From IMG/VR virus record IMGVR_UViG_3300043543_000234, positions 1-35,965 of that record: a stretch of 35,965 nt of DNA. One strand, given 5' to 3'. The translations under genes and the position numbers were made by a program. The notes under the pieces are model-generated. The model did no database searches. It was not told the DNA's origin and was given only the letters and a program-made list of their open reading frames with translations. This document shows, piece after piece, positions 23,268-34,200 of the stretch. The stretch is from a virus. Numbering within the stretch: the first letter of the stretch is position 1; the number at the start of each line of letters is the position of its first letter.

Positions 23268-23289
23268 AGATAGAGTTGGGGATTTTTAG

Positions 23290-23979
23290 ATGTCAAAGAG
23301 TTTTATTATCGGGCGGGGGAGCAGCATTAAGTTAGCCCTCCCCGGCCCCGATGCCTCAGTAGAACCAGTAGCCGCAACAGTAACGCTCACCGCAGCGGCC
23401 GCGGCGGGGGCAACATCGCTGTCAGTTAGCGCCCTTCCAACAGGATCGCGCATCCCCGCTGGGAGTTTCCTACAGTTTGTTGATTCGGCAACGGGAAAAG
23501 AAGTAGTTGTACAAGTCACAGCGACTGCTTTGGCTACCGCAACAACCCTTACCGTCGCGGCCATCCCTGAAGCTATCCCCAATGGCTCTACGGCGGCATG
23601 GCCTGTATTGCTGCGAGCTAGGGAAACGGCCAACATCAGCCGCCAAGGAAACCGCGTTACGTCCTTTACGTTTGATAACGACGGATACGAGGACGGCCTC
23701 ACGGCAACTATCACTAATGGCATCACCGCCAACGGTAACTACCTACCGCTAGATGCTGGATACCGCCTAGCAGAGTATGCCTTCCTTGAATTTAAGGAGG
23801 TGTACGCTTGGCTAGAGTTGCCCCCACCATCGGCGGCCTACGCCAAAGGCATGACCTACAAAGGGCGGGCATCGATTACCTCTATCCCGTTGGACATCCC
23901 AGCCGATAATATCGTGAAGGCCAACATTGAGATGGCCTTCAACGGTAAGCCTGTCATTGTACAGCCTGTACCGGTCTAG
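23290..23979 (+). CDS. Major tail tube protein
   Basis: The 229-residue product is beta-rich. Landmarks are MSKSFIIGRGSSIKLALPGP, the centre region 'TSFTFDNDGYEDGLTATITN', 'AGYRLAEYAFLEFKEVYAWL', 'GMTYKGRASITSIPLDIPAD' and 'IVKANIEMAFNGKPV'. The closing 'K.NIE....GKP' strand and a 'GRASITSI..D.P...I' strand are normal for tail tube proteins. It would polymerise around the tape measure into the tail tube. It leads the (+) block with chaperone and tape measure. GGGG sits about nine bases before the ATG. A terminator-like hairpin follows it, which may keep its dose above that of downstream genes. Confidence 0.82.
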   Translation: MSKSFIIGRGSSIKLALPGPDASVEPVAATVTLTAAAAAGATSLSVSALPTGSRIPAGSFLQFVDSATGKEVVVQVTATALATATTLTVAAIPEAIPNGSTAAWPVLLRARETANISRQGNRVTSFTFDNDGYEDGLTATITNGITANGNYLPLDAGYRLAEYAFLEFKEVYAWLELPPPSAAYAKGMTYKGRASITSIPLDIPADNIVKANIEMAFNGKPVIVQPVPV

Positions 23980-23988
23980 CCTGAATAA

Positions 23989-24006
23989 AGGGGCGATCGC
24001 GCCCCT
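23989..24006 (+). terminator. Seven-bp hairpin after the tail tube gene
   Basis: AGGGGCG and CGCCCCT pair around the tetraloop ATCG; the loop region coincides with a HIP1 octamer. It starts ten bases after the tail tube stop and ends 22 bases before the chaperone. No U-run follows, so it is not a classic terminator. It may be an attenuator or a 3' stability element for the abundant tail tube message. Confidence 0.45.
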
Positions 24007-24027
24007 CATCATCACTAAGAGGTTGCT

Positions 24028-24639
24028 ATGCTCCCTTACAAAACCACGCCCAAATGCCCCACTGTAACCATTGGGGCAGAAGATATTGGGGAACTAGAGC
24101 TGCCCGTGTTGTACGGTCTGACCGTCAACGAGAGGCAGTATATAGACGAGCAGACAAAAGACTTGCCAGACACGCAGAAGTTATTGATTAGCTTTGCAGA
24201 GCGGCTCTCTAAAGAGCTTAGCAAGTTACAGAAAGACGATGAAAACGCTGAGGAACTAGGCAAGTACTCCGTGGCATCCATTGCCAACGAAATCGCTACA
24301 GGCATCAGCGATACGTTGCGTAAGTATATTTACGCCCATCATCAAAAAGAGTTTGAGGCGCTACGGGACGCATTCGCTGAGCGTAACAAAGCCGAACGGG
24401 CGGCGTACGCATCAGCGATGATTATTTATCGTTTGGGGGTTTCTGGATGGGAGCCTAGCTTTATCGATGACCCCGAAAAAATCCGCCCCCCGCTTGTAGA
24501 TGAGCTGTACCAATTCGCGGTCAAGGAAGAGCTAGGTTTCCGTGACCCCAAAAACGAGAAGTACACCGATGAAACGGTGGGAAAATCAGAGACGAAGAGC
24601 GCCAAAGCCCAGACTGGGCGCTCATCTTCTGGAAACTAA
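24028..24639 (+). CDS. Tail assembly chaperone, upstream product (gpG-like)
   Basis: The 203-residue product is helical and charged (PDTQKLLISFAERLSKELSK, then FAERNKAERAAYASAMIIYR) and ends in a Ser/Lys-rich tail. It sits between the tail tube and tape measure genes, the standard place for the tail chaperone that coats the tape measure during assembly. At codons 185-186 the message reads G-GGA-AAA, a slippery site. Slippage by -1 there adds 215 residues from the next frame, giving a 401-residue fusion (gpGT-like). The reading frame otherwise stops at 24639. GAGG lies about six bases before the ATG. Confidence 0.85.
   Translation: MLPYKTTPKCPTVTIGAEDIGELELPVLYGLTVNERQYIDEQTKDLPDTQKLLISFAERLSKELSKLQKDDENAEELGKYSVASIANEIATGISDTLRKYIYAHHQKEFEALRDAFAERNKAERAAYASAMIIYRLGVSGWEPSFIDDPEKIRPPLVDELYQFAVKEELGFRDPKNEKYTDETVGKSETKSAKAQTGRSSSGN
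24579..24623 (+). promoter_or_regulatory. Programmed -1 frameshift signal
   Basis: The slippery heptamer GGGAAAA (24579-24585) is in the correct phase, read as G-GGA-AAA in the chaperone frame. Eleven bases later, GAGCGCC (24597-24603) and GGCGCTC (24617-24623) form a perfect seven-base-pair stem with a 13-base loop. Heptamer, spacer and stem together fit the lambda-type -1 frameshift in tail chaperone genes. Confidence 0.85.
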
Positions 24640-25232
24640 GGAGGTTCTTCCCAAACGATACACGATTTGATCACGAAAACTTTGGGAATCAGCCGGTGTG
24701 GTTAGTTATGCAGGCGCTTGAATGCGGGGAAAGGTTCTACTACCAAGACATCCACTTTTCAAGTATTGGGTTGTCTATCCTGACCGCGGCGTTCTGCAAT
24801 GCCAACCGAGACCCCAAAGGCAGGGCGTACAGGCCGACCGACTTTCAGCCCTTCAGGGAGGCCTACGAAAGGTTTGAACCGCGGCTAATCCCCGCCCCCG
24901 TATGCAACACGTTCTGGCATCTGGTCAAGACGAACAAGCTGGCAAGTTGGGTTCCCAACGTTGCGCCTATTGACGAGTTGCGGCGCGGTAGGCATGGCGA
25001 CCAACTGTGCGATCCAATGTTTTGGGTGTCACGCGGCGTATGCGCTATTGCCCCGTGCATATCGGGGGATGTGGTGTGTATTGAGCTGTTGATTGTTGAT
25101 GAGGGGGTTAATGGAGTAGTCCACCTGTACGACGGGTTGACGCTAGAGCTGCAAGCATCGATTGAGTTGCCCCCGCAGTCAGGCGCTTATTACGTGCTGG
25201 AGGCAGAGTACCCATGTCTGACGGCACCGTAG
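24585..25232 (+). CDS. Tail assembly chaperone, frameshift extension (gpT-like)
   Basis: This is the C-terminal part reached after the -1 shift: 215 residues beginning IRDEERQSPDWALIFWKLRR and continuing with FFPNDTRFDHENFGNQPVWL. Its frame opens at 24573, just after a TGA, and overlaps the upstream gene through the slippery site. Its sequence before the first GTG (24696) is clearly protein-like, so independent initiation there would discard ~37 plausible residues. The T extension of such chaperones is thought to recruit the tail tube subunits to the tape measure. The last 19 bases overlap the tape measure start. Confidence 0.8.
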   Translation: MRDEERQSPDWALIFWKLRRFFPNDTRFDHENFGNQPVWLVMQALECGERFYYQDIHFSSIGLSILTAAFCNANRDPKGRAYRPTDFQPFREAYERFEPRLIPAPVCNTFWHLVKTNKLASWVPNVAPIDELRRGRHGDQLCDPMFWVSRGVCAIAPCISGDVVCIELLIVDEGVNGVVHLYDGLTLELQASIELPPQSGAYYVLEAEYPCLTAP

Positions 25233-28200
25233 TACTACGCCTAGAACTAGACAGGGAGGCGTTCGATCGCCAACTATCAGGGCTACAGCAGGAGCAGTTG
25301 CAGCCCTTGCGGCAGTCTATCCAAATAGATAGCCGCCGCCTACAGCAACAGTTCGCCCAAATACAGCTACCCCCATTACAGGTGAGGATAGAGGCAGACC
25401 GTCGGAGCATTGGGGCGCTGTCACAGTCCATAAAGCAGGCCACAGCGAACCGCATAGCCAAAATCACCCCCGCGGTAGATCACCGCCCCCTCACAGAACT
25501 TAACAAACACCTAGACCGCAAAATACAGCACGCAAGAGCTGTTAATCGGTACTTTGCAAGCAACCCGCTTACTCCTCGAACCGACGAGAAAGCGCTAGCG
25601 CGGCTGAATCAGCAGCTAAGCGCGGTGCAGCGGCAGATGGGCGCTATCGTCGCTCAACAGGGGCAAGCCAAGCAAGTATCAACAGAAATCAACAAAATAG
25701 TTAACTCATCAAAGGTTCGAGATTTTGGCGGGGCAATACGGGTTGAGAATATTTACCGCGGTCAGTTGTACTCTGACTCCATAGACCGCGGCCTGATGGC
25801 GTTCGCGAAAGAACTGGATGATATGCTGTCACGGCAGCGACGCGGTGGGTTCCTACAGCGAACGTTCGCGATGGGCAAGGGAATCGTGGACTTTGCCCTT
25901 TCCCCAATCAAAGGGATTACAGGGATTGCAAGTCAAATCACAGGGGGGATATTGCAGGCGGTATCGGTTGGGTTGGCAACAACGATCGCCAATGAAGCCG
26001 CAAAAGGTTTAACCCTAGGCACAAAAGAAGAGCTGCAAGCCCTAGCCGCTCAAATAGACAAGTACATACGACGGCGGGGAAGCATCACGGGTGCTGCATT
26101 GGCGGGGTTCTTTGGCTACCCGTCGATGGACGAGCTAAAGAAAGACATAACGTGGTTGGGGCGGTACCTTGACAGTTGGATAGACCCGCAGGGGTTCTCC
26201 CGCAACATGGATCAGGTAGAGTTGCGGCTTGCCAAGTTTGTTGACTTGTTGCGGCGCGGCCAAATATTCGAAGCGTTTGGCGGGGCGATTGAAACGCACA
26301 TTACAAAGCCAATCGCCCAAGACATCGAGCAGATGATGAATCTGGCACAACTCCTGACCAACCCATCCTCTAAGAACGTCAGAAAGTTAATCACACGGCT
26401 AGGGGCGGCCGCCCCCAAAATGTACGAGTATCTGCCAGAAGAGGAAAAGATACGGGCGTTTAACCAAGAAATCAGGTCAACCAAACTAGCAAAAGGGGCA
26501 ACTCAGATCGAGCCTTACTTGGCGTTCTACCGTGCGATTGGCTCAGGCAAACTAGCAAACACCCCCGAACAGAAACTAGCTAGTGAATTTGCGGCGTTCT
26601 TTAACCAACTAAAAGACCCCGCCTTTAGGGCAAAACTAATCGAAGACCCTGTAGTACGGCGCATTACAACGGGGAGCAAAGAGCAACCAGTACTAGAAAA
26701 ACTGGCAGAGCAGGTATTTATTGCCAGCAAATATCAAGAAAAGCTTGGGCTTGGGGTAGATAACGTTGATGACATCGTCAAATACGCAGAAGAGCTTAAA
26801 GACATCGTCAACAAGGCGCAACAACAATTTATCGAAGGGCTACAGGAGCGCAACAAACAACTTGATAGCATCCTATCTGAAGCGTTTGGAGAAACCCCTA
26901 CTGACTTGTTGGCTGACCTAAAAAAGGTCAGGGAATCACGGGGAAAGTCAGTCACAGAAGCAGAGCAACAGCTCATCCAATCCCTTAGCACAGAAGATAT
27001 TCATCGGGCGCGATACCTATCAGCGGCTATTCGCACGCAGACCGCAGACCTTACGCCTGAAGTTATTCAGGCAAATGCAGAATCTGCTATTGCCAGCGTG
27101 CGCAAAGACAAGAAGCTAGACGAGCAAGGCCGCGCCGCGGAAATCGAACGGATTAACCGCCGCACCCAAGCAGAACTAGCGGCGGCTCAATTCCTACGGG
27201 AAAGACAAGCCAACCCCATCTGGCAGATGGAAATAGGCGAATTGGATCGCCTGTTTGTGCGAAACCAAATGGGTAGCGCCGCAGCGGTAAGCAACATTAA
27301 AAACATGCCAGGGATGCAGACCCTGATTGAGCGCTACCAAGCGTTAGCGATGCGGCTTGCCCTTGAGGAAACAGGGGATGGAACAACCCCCGGCTTGCCT
27401 AAGCGGCTACTACGTTTAGCAAGGGCGGGGGCTAACATTGGCGGCGCTCTTACATCCTTTCCTAAACGGTTGCAGTCTGTGGCCAGCGGGCAGATAGCAG
27501 AGCAGATGGCAGAGCAGATGGTATCTGAAATCCCCCGCGGCCAACCAGGGCTGATTTTCACGGTAGGGGGGCGTGAGTTTAAGGGGGGAGAGGGTAGTTA
27601 TGCTTTGGCGCAATACGCCAAGGCAAGCTTTCCCACTGCATATACTATTCCCGTTCCCAACAGTGAGGCTGATTTCCCCGCCAACCCGCAATTGGCACAG
27701 GAGCGGCGCAATCGAGACCCCATACTCAGCTTCCTAACCAAGGTCTTCCCAGACCTAGAAAGCGGGGTTAACCTAGGGAACACGTTGGCCAACGTAACGA
27801 CGCTCTTCTCTAGCGCTACATTCAGCCCTAGGGATAAAGACGCTGAGAAGTTAGCGGCCAACATCTTAGCCGCTATCAAGGCTGGATACTCGCAGGAGCA
27901 AATATCGGCGATGTCGTTCAGCCTAGGCGGAGCTACAGTCCAGAACGCCCTTGCAATCCTTAAAACGTTAGGCGTTGACAAGGTTAAGGGGTTGTCCACC
28001 GCCTACCCATACCTAGGGCTGCAAACACGAGACCTACAGAACTACAAAGCAGGCATCCTAACCCCTGACCCGCTGTCGTTCCCCCTTGTATCGCGGTTGG
28101 TTGAGCCACCCTCGAACGCTGTCTTGATGCAGGCTAGAAGCAATCTACCCACCGCAGACCAGCACTCCCCGCAACACTGGATCGAGTCTCCAGATAGCCC

Positions 28201-31200
28201 CGCTCTACTCAAATGGCTTAACCCGCAGCTATACCGACCAATTAACACCCCTGAGACAGTCTCTGATACCGCCTTTCATGGACACGTTGCCCAAACGATT
28301 TATCGGGGATACTACGGCGGCAAGCTATCGGATGCCCTAAAGCAATTCCTCGAAGGGAAAGACTTGGTAGAGGTTGACGAGCAAGGGGTAAAAAGCCTAC
28401 TTAGCAGTTTCGAGAAGGAAATCGGGAATGACGTACTGCTGAGGGTCTATAAACCCGCTAGTATCTACGCTGAGGTTGCAGACTTTCTCAAGAAAACCCC
28501 CAAAGAGCTAGACATTAGCACCCCTGAAGGTTCCCAGCTTCTACGCTCTATCGCGGGTAGCAGCAACCCGCAGGAGTACGAGCAAATACTATCAGCGATG
28601 GAAACCATCGCCAAAACTCGCAAACAGTTTGAGGCGTACGGGGAATACCTGTATGGCACTGGTGTTACAGGAGTTACCGAACCTGGGCTATTTCCAGAGG
28701 AATACAAGCAACAAGCGACAGAGCTAGTGTCTGCGGTACAGGAAGCAGACCAGCGGTTGCAGGACACACTAGCGAAACTATCCCAAGCATCACAGGCCGC
28801 GCTTGATCCTGATGCAGTGCAGCAGCTAATGCCTGTAGGAGACGTAGAGGCAATAGCAAATCGAATCGAGTCTGCACTATCTGAAGACTTTACTAGGAAC
28901 CTAGTCGAGACGAAAGCGCAACTTAAGGACTACCTCGATTATTTGCGCGCTATCCAATCCGAACTAGAGAAAATCCAAGGCGTTGATCTTACACAACAAA
29001 CCATTGGCGAAATCAACGTTAAGCGGGTAGCGCCTCCAGAAGAGGCAAAATTCCCAACGTTTAACTTTGACATCCCCGAAGAGTGGCAGGCAACACCCGC
29101 TACTCAAGCGATGATGGTGTTTCCGTTCGCCAAGATTGGGGATGAAGCCCGCAAGCTACAGGCCATCCAGAAATCGATGTTAACGGGGGAACCACACCCT
29201 GACAACTGGTTGTATCACCCCGATAATCCAGAGCGAACAAAACGACACCTTGAGTTTGACCTCCCTAGAGCCATTGAATACTTTGAAAGTCGAGTTATTC
29301 GCCCTGAGTATTTCCAAGGGCGGGCTGACTTGTACGAGCAGTCAAAAGAACTGATCACGTTCTACAAGATGCTAGAACGGGAAATCAAAGCAAAACTAGA
29401 AAACCCCAACTATGAGTTCTCGCAACAATTTAGAGAAACGCGCCTGTCTGTACCAGAGTTCCCCTATCCTCTCAAATACCCTGGGGAATCAAACATTGTC
29501 TCGGTTCTAGGGGATATAACCAAAACAAACAAATCGCTAGACCAACTGCTAACTAAGCCCCCCGCAAACATGACGATGTTTGTCGAGCAGGTTAATCTGT
29601 TCGCAGACGCAATCGTAAATGCGGCTAGGTCTGTACAAGAGGCGATCGCTACGGTTGAGTCTAGCCCCATAGCACCGCAGGAAGAGACCCCATCGATAAT
29701 ACAGCCGTTAGTTGAAAAGATACGGCAAGAAGTAGGGAACATAGGGACAAAGGCGCGGCCGCCTGAATCAAACGTGGTGGAGGTTCCGCCTAGCACAGCA
29801 TCGCTGCTTGATGCGATCGCAAGGGAAATAGAGCAACCTAGCAAAGCCAAACCAACCGTTGAGAAGGTAGCGGCTGACATAGAGCCACACACTAAGGGTA
29901 GCGTTGCTCCCCCAATACGAGACACTACCCCTAGCCCTATGCAAGGGGCAATGCAGAATCTGGCGGGTTCAATCGCCGTTGGGTTTAGGGATGGCGCGAT
30001 CGCGGGGATTGAGGCGGCAACGCCTAAAATCGGTCAGATTGCCAAGGTAGTAGGCAAAGAATCCATCGAAGGGATAGCAGCGGTTGCTGAATCCGTCGCT
30101 AATCGCACGGCTGAAGGTAGAGAGGCGTTAATCCAAGGCACAGGGGCGATATTAGGGGAAGGCCTCAACGTTGCGGGCAAACTTGGAGGGGCAACGCTAT
30201 CGGTTGGCGCAAGCGCCTTAAAAGGCGGTACTACATTCTTACTAAACGCGGCACAAGGGGCGGCTCAAGGCGCATCGCAGGTGGCAGTAGGCGCGGTTAG
30301 TTGGCGGGCGGCTCAACTGCGAGGAGCAGACCCGATGGCGCTACCAGGAACAGCAGCACAAGGGGGGATTGCCCGTGATTTACAGACAATCGCCGCGGCA
30401 GACACTGTACAAGCAATCAAGGGGTTAGCGTCTGCTATAAAAGCCATCGCTGGTGGGGTGTCTGGATGGGTCAACAAAGGAAGCAGGGCAAGCAGGCGAA
30501 ATGCTGACCTATGGGATGACGAGCCAGGACAAACAATTGACATTGACTATGAGGTGATGACGGATGAGATCGACAACATAGTTAATGACATCCGCGATGG
30601 GGGAATGAACGTCTCCCAAGAATTGCAGCACCTAGCAGAAACGCTGCATAGGGACGCATCAGAAGGGGTTACAGACGCATCAGCCGCCGCTGTTGCCCTA
30701 GGCGCGATTTCAAAAGAGCTGAAGAGCCTGTTTGAGCAGTTGTCACAGTCAGGGATAGGCCTCCGCGTATCCCAACTGCAGGCCGTGCCATTTGCACCAG
30801 ATGCAACCCTTAGCGCGGAAGACATACAAGGGCTAAGTGAATTAGCGATAGCAGTTAATCTGTTAAACGCGAAAATCGTCGAATCACAGCGGCAGCTAGA
30901 CACCCTAAAACCAATGGCTGAAGACAGAGAGTCTCAGTTCTTGGTAACTGAAATCGAATCATTCCTAGCAGGGCTAAGAAGGCTACGCTCTAACACTATT
31001 GAGGTCTTGCAGCAGTCATGGCCAGCGATGCAACGCGCACAAGCGCAACAGGTAGAGCAAGGCCAAATGGTTGGTGGAGCTGAACGCCCCGCATTAAAAG
31101 GAGACGCTACCGAACAACTCGAAGTAAGGGCGATTCAGCGTCGAGAACTAGAAGGCAAGCCAACCGCTGCAATAGCAGGTACACAGCAGCTATCCTTGCC

Positions 31201-34200
31201 AGCGGGTGAGCAATTATCGCTACCAGCGGGTGAGCAATTATCCCTACCAGCGGGTGAGCAATTATCGCTACCAGCGGGTAAGCAGGACATCCAGACCGCG
31301 GAACCGGTACTAGATGTACCTGCTACAAGCGCTCCAACTACCCCGCCATCGCCGCCCGCCCCTAAGACAGAGCCACCCCCGCCGCAAACAGCGACGGCCG
31401 AAGTAGGCACGCTAGGCGGGGTAGAGCGCAAGCTAGACAGCATCTTGACGCTGTTAGAGCGTACCAACGCGCTATTGTCGCAAATTGCATCAGGCGGGCA
31501 GCCGCCAAGGGGAACATCAGCCCCTGACCCATGGGATGACAGCGACATCGCCCGTGTACCAGTAACATATACAAGCAAATCTGGTCGCAAAGAGACTAGG
31601 CAGTTAGCATTACCGCCGCTCATCCCAAAACGCAAGCGCGAAGGAGAATTAGTCCTCTATCAGCGGCCGCAAGTCCTAGGGGCTATTGGAGAAGGAGTTC
31701 AGCAAGGACTAGCAGACGTAGCCCCGAGCCTCAAACAGGCAACGCAAACCGCAGGAAAAGCGCTGACATCAGGAGTGGCATCGGTTGTCAGCAGCGGCAT
31801 TAGCGTAGGCGGGCAAGCGGTCGGTGGCTTAGGGAAAGCGGCAGGGGCTACGGTTGAGGGAACATTTGCCGTACTCTCAGGGGCAATTAGCGGGGTTGGT
31901 GAGGCCATATCCGATGCGATCGAACAGCGGGCATCCTCACTCTCAGGAGAAGGAACGGCCGCGGCAGAAGGAGTATCGAATCAGTTAGAGCGGCTTAAGA
32001 AAATCGCCGCCAATGACACCCAGAAAACGGTAGAGTTTGTCGCTAGTTCCGCAAAAACTCTTCTAGGGGCGATTGGGGCGATCGGCGAAAAGATTAAAGG
32101 CTCACAAGAAGCAGTGCAAGCAGAGGCAAGCCAAGATATTCCCCCTGAAGCGCTGCGCAACGAGCTAGAGGAGATGGCGAAAGAGTTAGCCACAGTCAGG
32201 GAAAGGCTACGTGTTGAGCTAACTAAACTTCTGCGAAGCGCCCTAACAGGCCAACTACCAGAGGATGACTTAGCCAGCGTTATTGACGATGTCTTGTCCT
32301 CTAAGGGCAACAAAATCAGCAAGCCAGCAAAGAACAAACTAAGGGCGGCACCATTAAACAATCCAGAAGTAGGGCAATTAGCGGGGGTGCTTAGCGCGGA
32401 TGACCTCATCCAAGCAGCACAGCTCAAATCAGCAAAACTCCAAATACGAGCAGCAGATACACCAGAAGGATTAATTCCCGATAGAACCGCGTTATTGGGG
32501 CGCATTGGAGAAGAGAAACAAGAGCTAGGAAAGCTAAGGTCTAAAGCCTTTGAAATCATCCGTGAGCTTGCGCCTACCATTAGGGAAATGGCAGATGCTG
32601 GCTCTGATGCAGCGCTAGGGTTCAAGTCTGGATTCGAGAGCAAATTTAAGGAGATACCCCCAACCGCTTCCCAGAAGGTCAAAAAGTTAATCGCCGACAT
32701 CAAAGACATACTAGGGATTGCCTCTCCATCCCGTGTATTCGCCGAAATCGGGCAAATGATCGTCGCTGGCTTGGCCTTGGGGATGGATGCAAGCAAAGTA
32801 CAGCAACTAGGGCGCAACCTAGCCCTATCCTTGCTTGATGCCTACTCCGCAGAAGCCAATAAGCCACAGCAGCTAGACCAGTTACCAGAGGTTAGGAGTA
32901 GCAGCATCCCCGATGCCATGGACCCAATCAAGATAAGCGATATTTTTGCAGGGCTAGATCAGGAGTCATTCGAGAACCTAGGGATTGAACAAGCAGACGA
33001 ATACATCCGCGCATGGAAGCAATCCCTAGAAATTGCATCCCCGTCGCGCGTATTTACCAGAATCGGTGAAGCTATCAGGGACGGCTTAAAACAAGGAGTT
33101 GATGGTGGAGAGGTTGGGGCTGAAATTGGAGAAAGCGTTGCCAAAGGGGCGCAAAAGGGAACGCAGAGGTTCGAATGGATAATCGATAAACTGCGTGGGA
33201 TGGGTTGGGGCGGCAAATTGGCCGCCGACGGGCTAATTTTGGCTCGTAACGCGCTAGTTAGTCTGTTCGCGGGGCATGTAATCTTTGAGAACGCCCAGCG
33301 ACTAATCGGTTGGCTAAGGGAGGCCTACCGCGTTGCGGTTGAGTTTGAGCGGGTTAAGGTCGGGTTAAGGTTCACGCTAGGCGCAGAGACTGAACGAGCG
33401 AATAAATTCCTGAAGGAACAAAGCCTCCAAACAGGGACACCGTTAATGGAGGGTATGTCTAGCTATTTAGGGTTGGCGGCGGTTACCCGTAATACAGCCA
33501 TCAAAGAGGCAGACAGAGAGGAAATCTATAAAGCAGTTGCAGAAGCAAGCGCTGTTTTTGGTCTCGATCGCCAACGTACACAGCTCGCGTTTACAGCGTT
33601 AACCCAAATACTTAGCAAAGGTAGGGTTTCCGCAGAAGAGCTACGGCAACAGTTAGCCGAACACCTCCCAGGGGCATTTCAAGTTGCTGCACGGGCAATG
33701 GGGGTCACAGAGCAGCAGCTCAACGAAATGCTCCAACGTGGAGAAGTCCTATCTAGTACATTCGTTCCCCGATTCGCCCGCCAACTGCGGGTAGAAATGG
33801 CGGGGTCGTTGCATCTAGTAGATGAGTCATCGCAGGCGGTATTAAACCGTCTCGAAAACGCGCAACTGCAACTGCAAGAAGGGGTAGGTAGCGCATTGTC
33901 TCCAGTAGCTAATACAGCAATGCGCGGGATGGCAACAGGGCTAGAAGTAATTAACAGCAACCTTGCATTAGCGGGGACAATCGCAGGGGGTGCAGTGCTT
34001 TCAGCCTTCACTCGCTTACTGCAGCTAATGCGAGACTTTTTGCCTGACATTGCAGATAGGGTCTGGTCTGTCGCGAAAGGGTTAATCTCTTGGCGGGATA
34101 TGTTCGCAGCAGTTGCCAAGTCTGCGGTCAGGGTGGGGGCATGGGTTGCGCTGTTTAGTAGTGCTCTTTCCGCAGGTAAAGTCCTATCAACGATGGGCGG

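Noticed and set aside
23286-23732. Reverse frame opposite the tail tube gene
   Set aside because: It is a shadow of a well-supported forward gene, with low-complexity Val/Ala content and no start signal.
24696-25232. Independent gene starting at GTG 24696
   Set aside because: The protein-like frame continues upstream to the slippery site, there is no ribosome-binding site, and family precedent favours a frameshift product.
31190-31285. CRISPR-like array
   Set aside because: The repeats are directly adjacent with no spacers and encode an in-frame peptide repeat.
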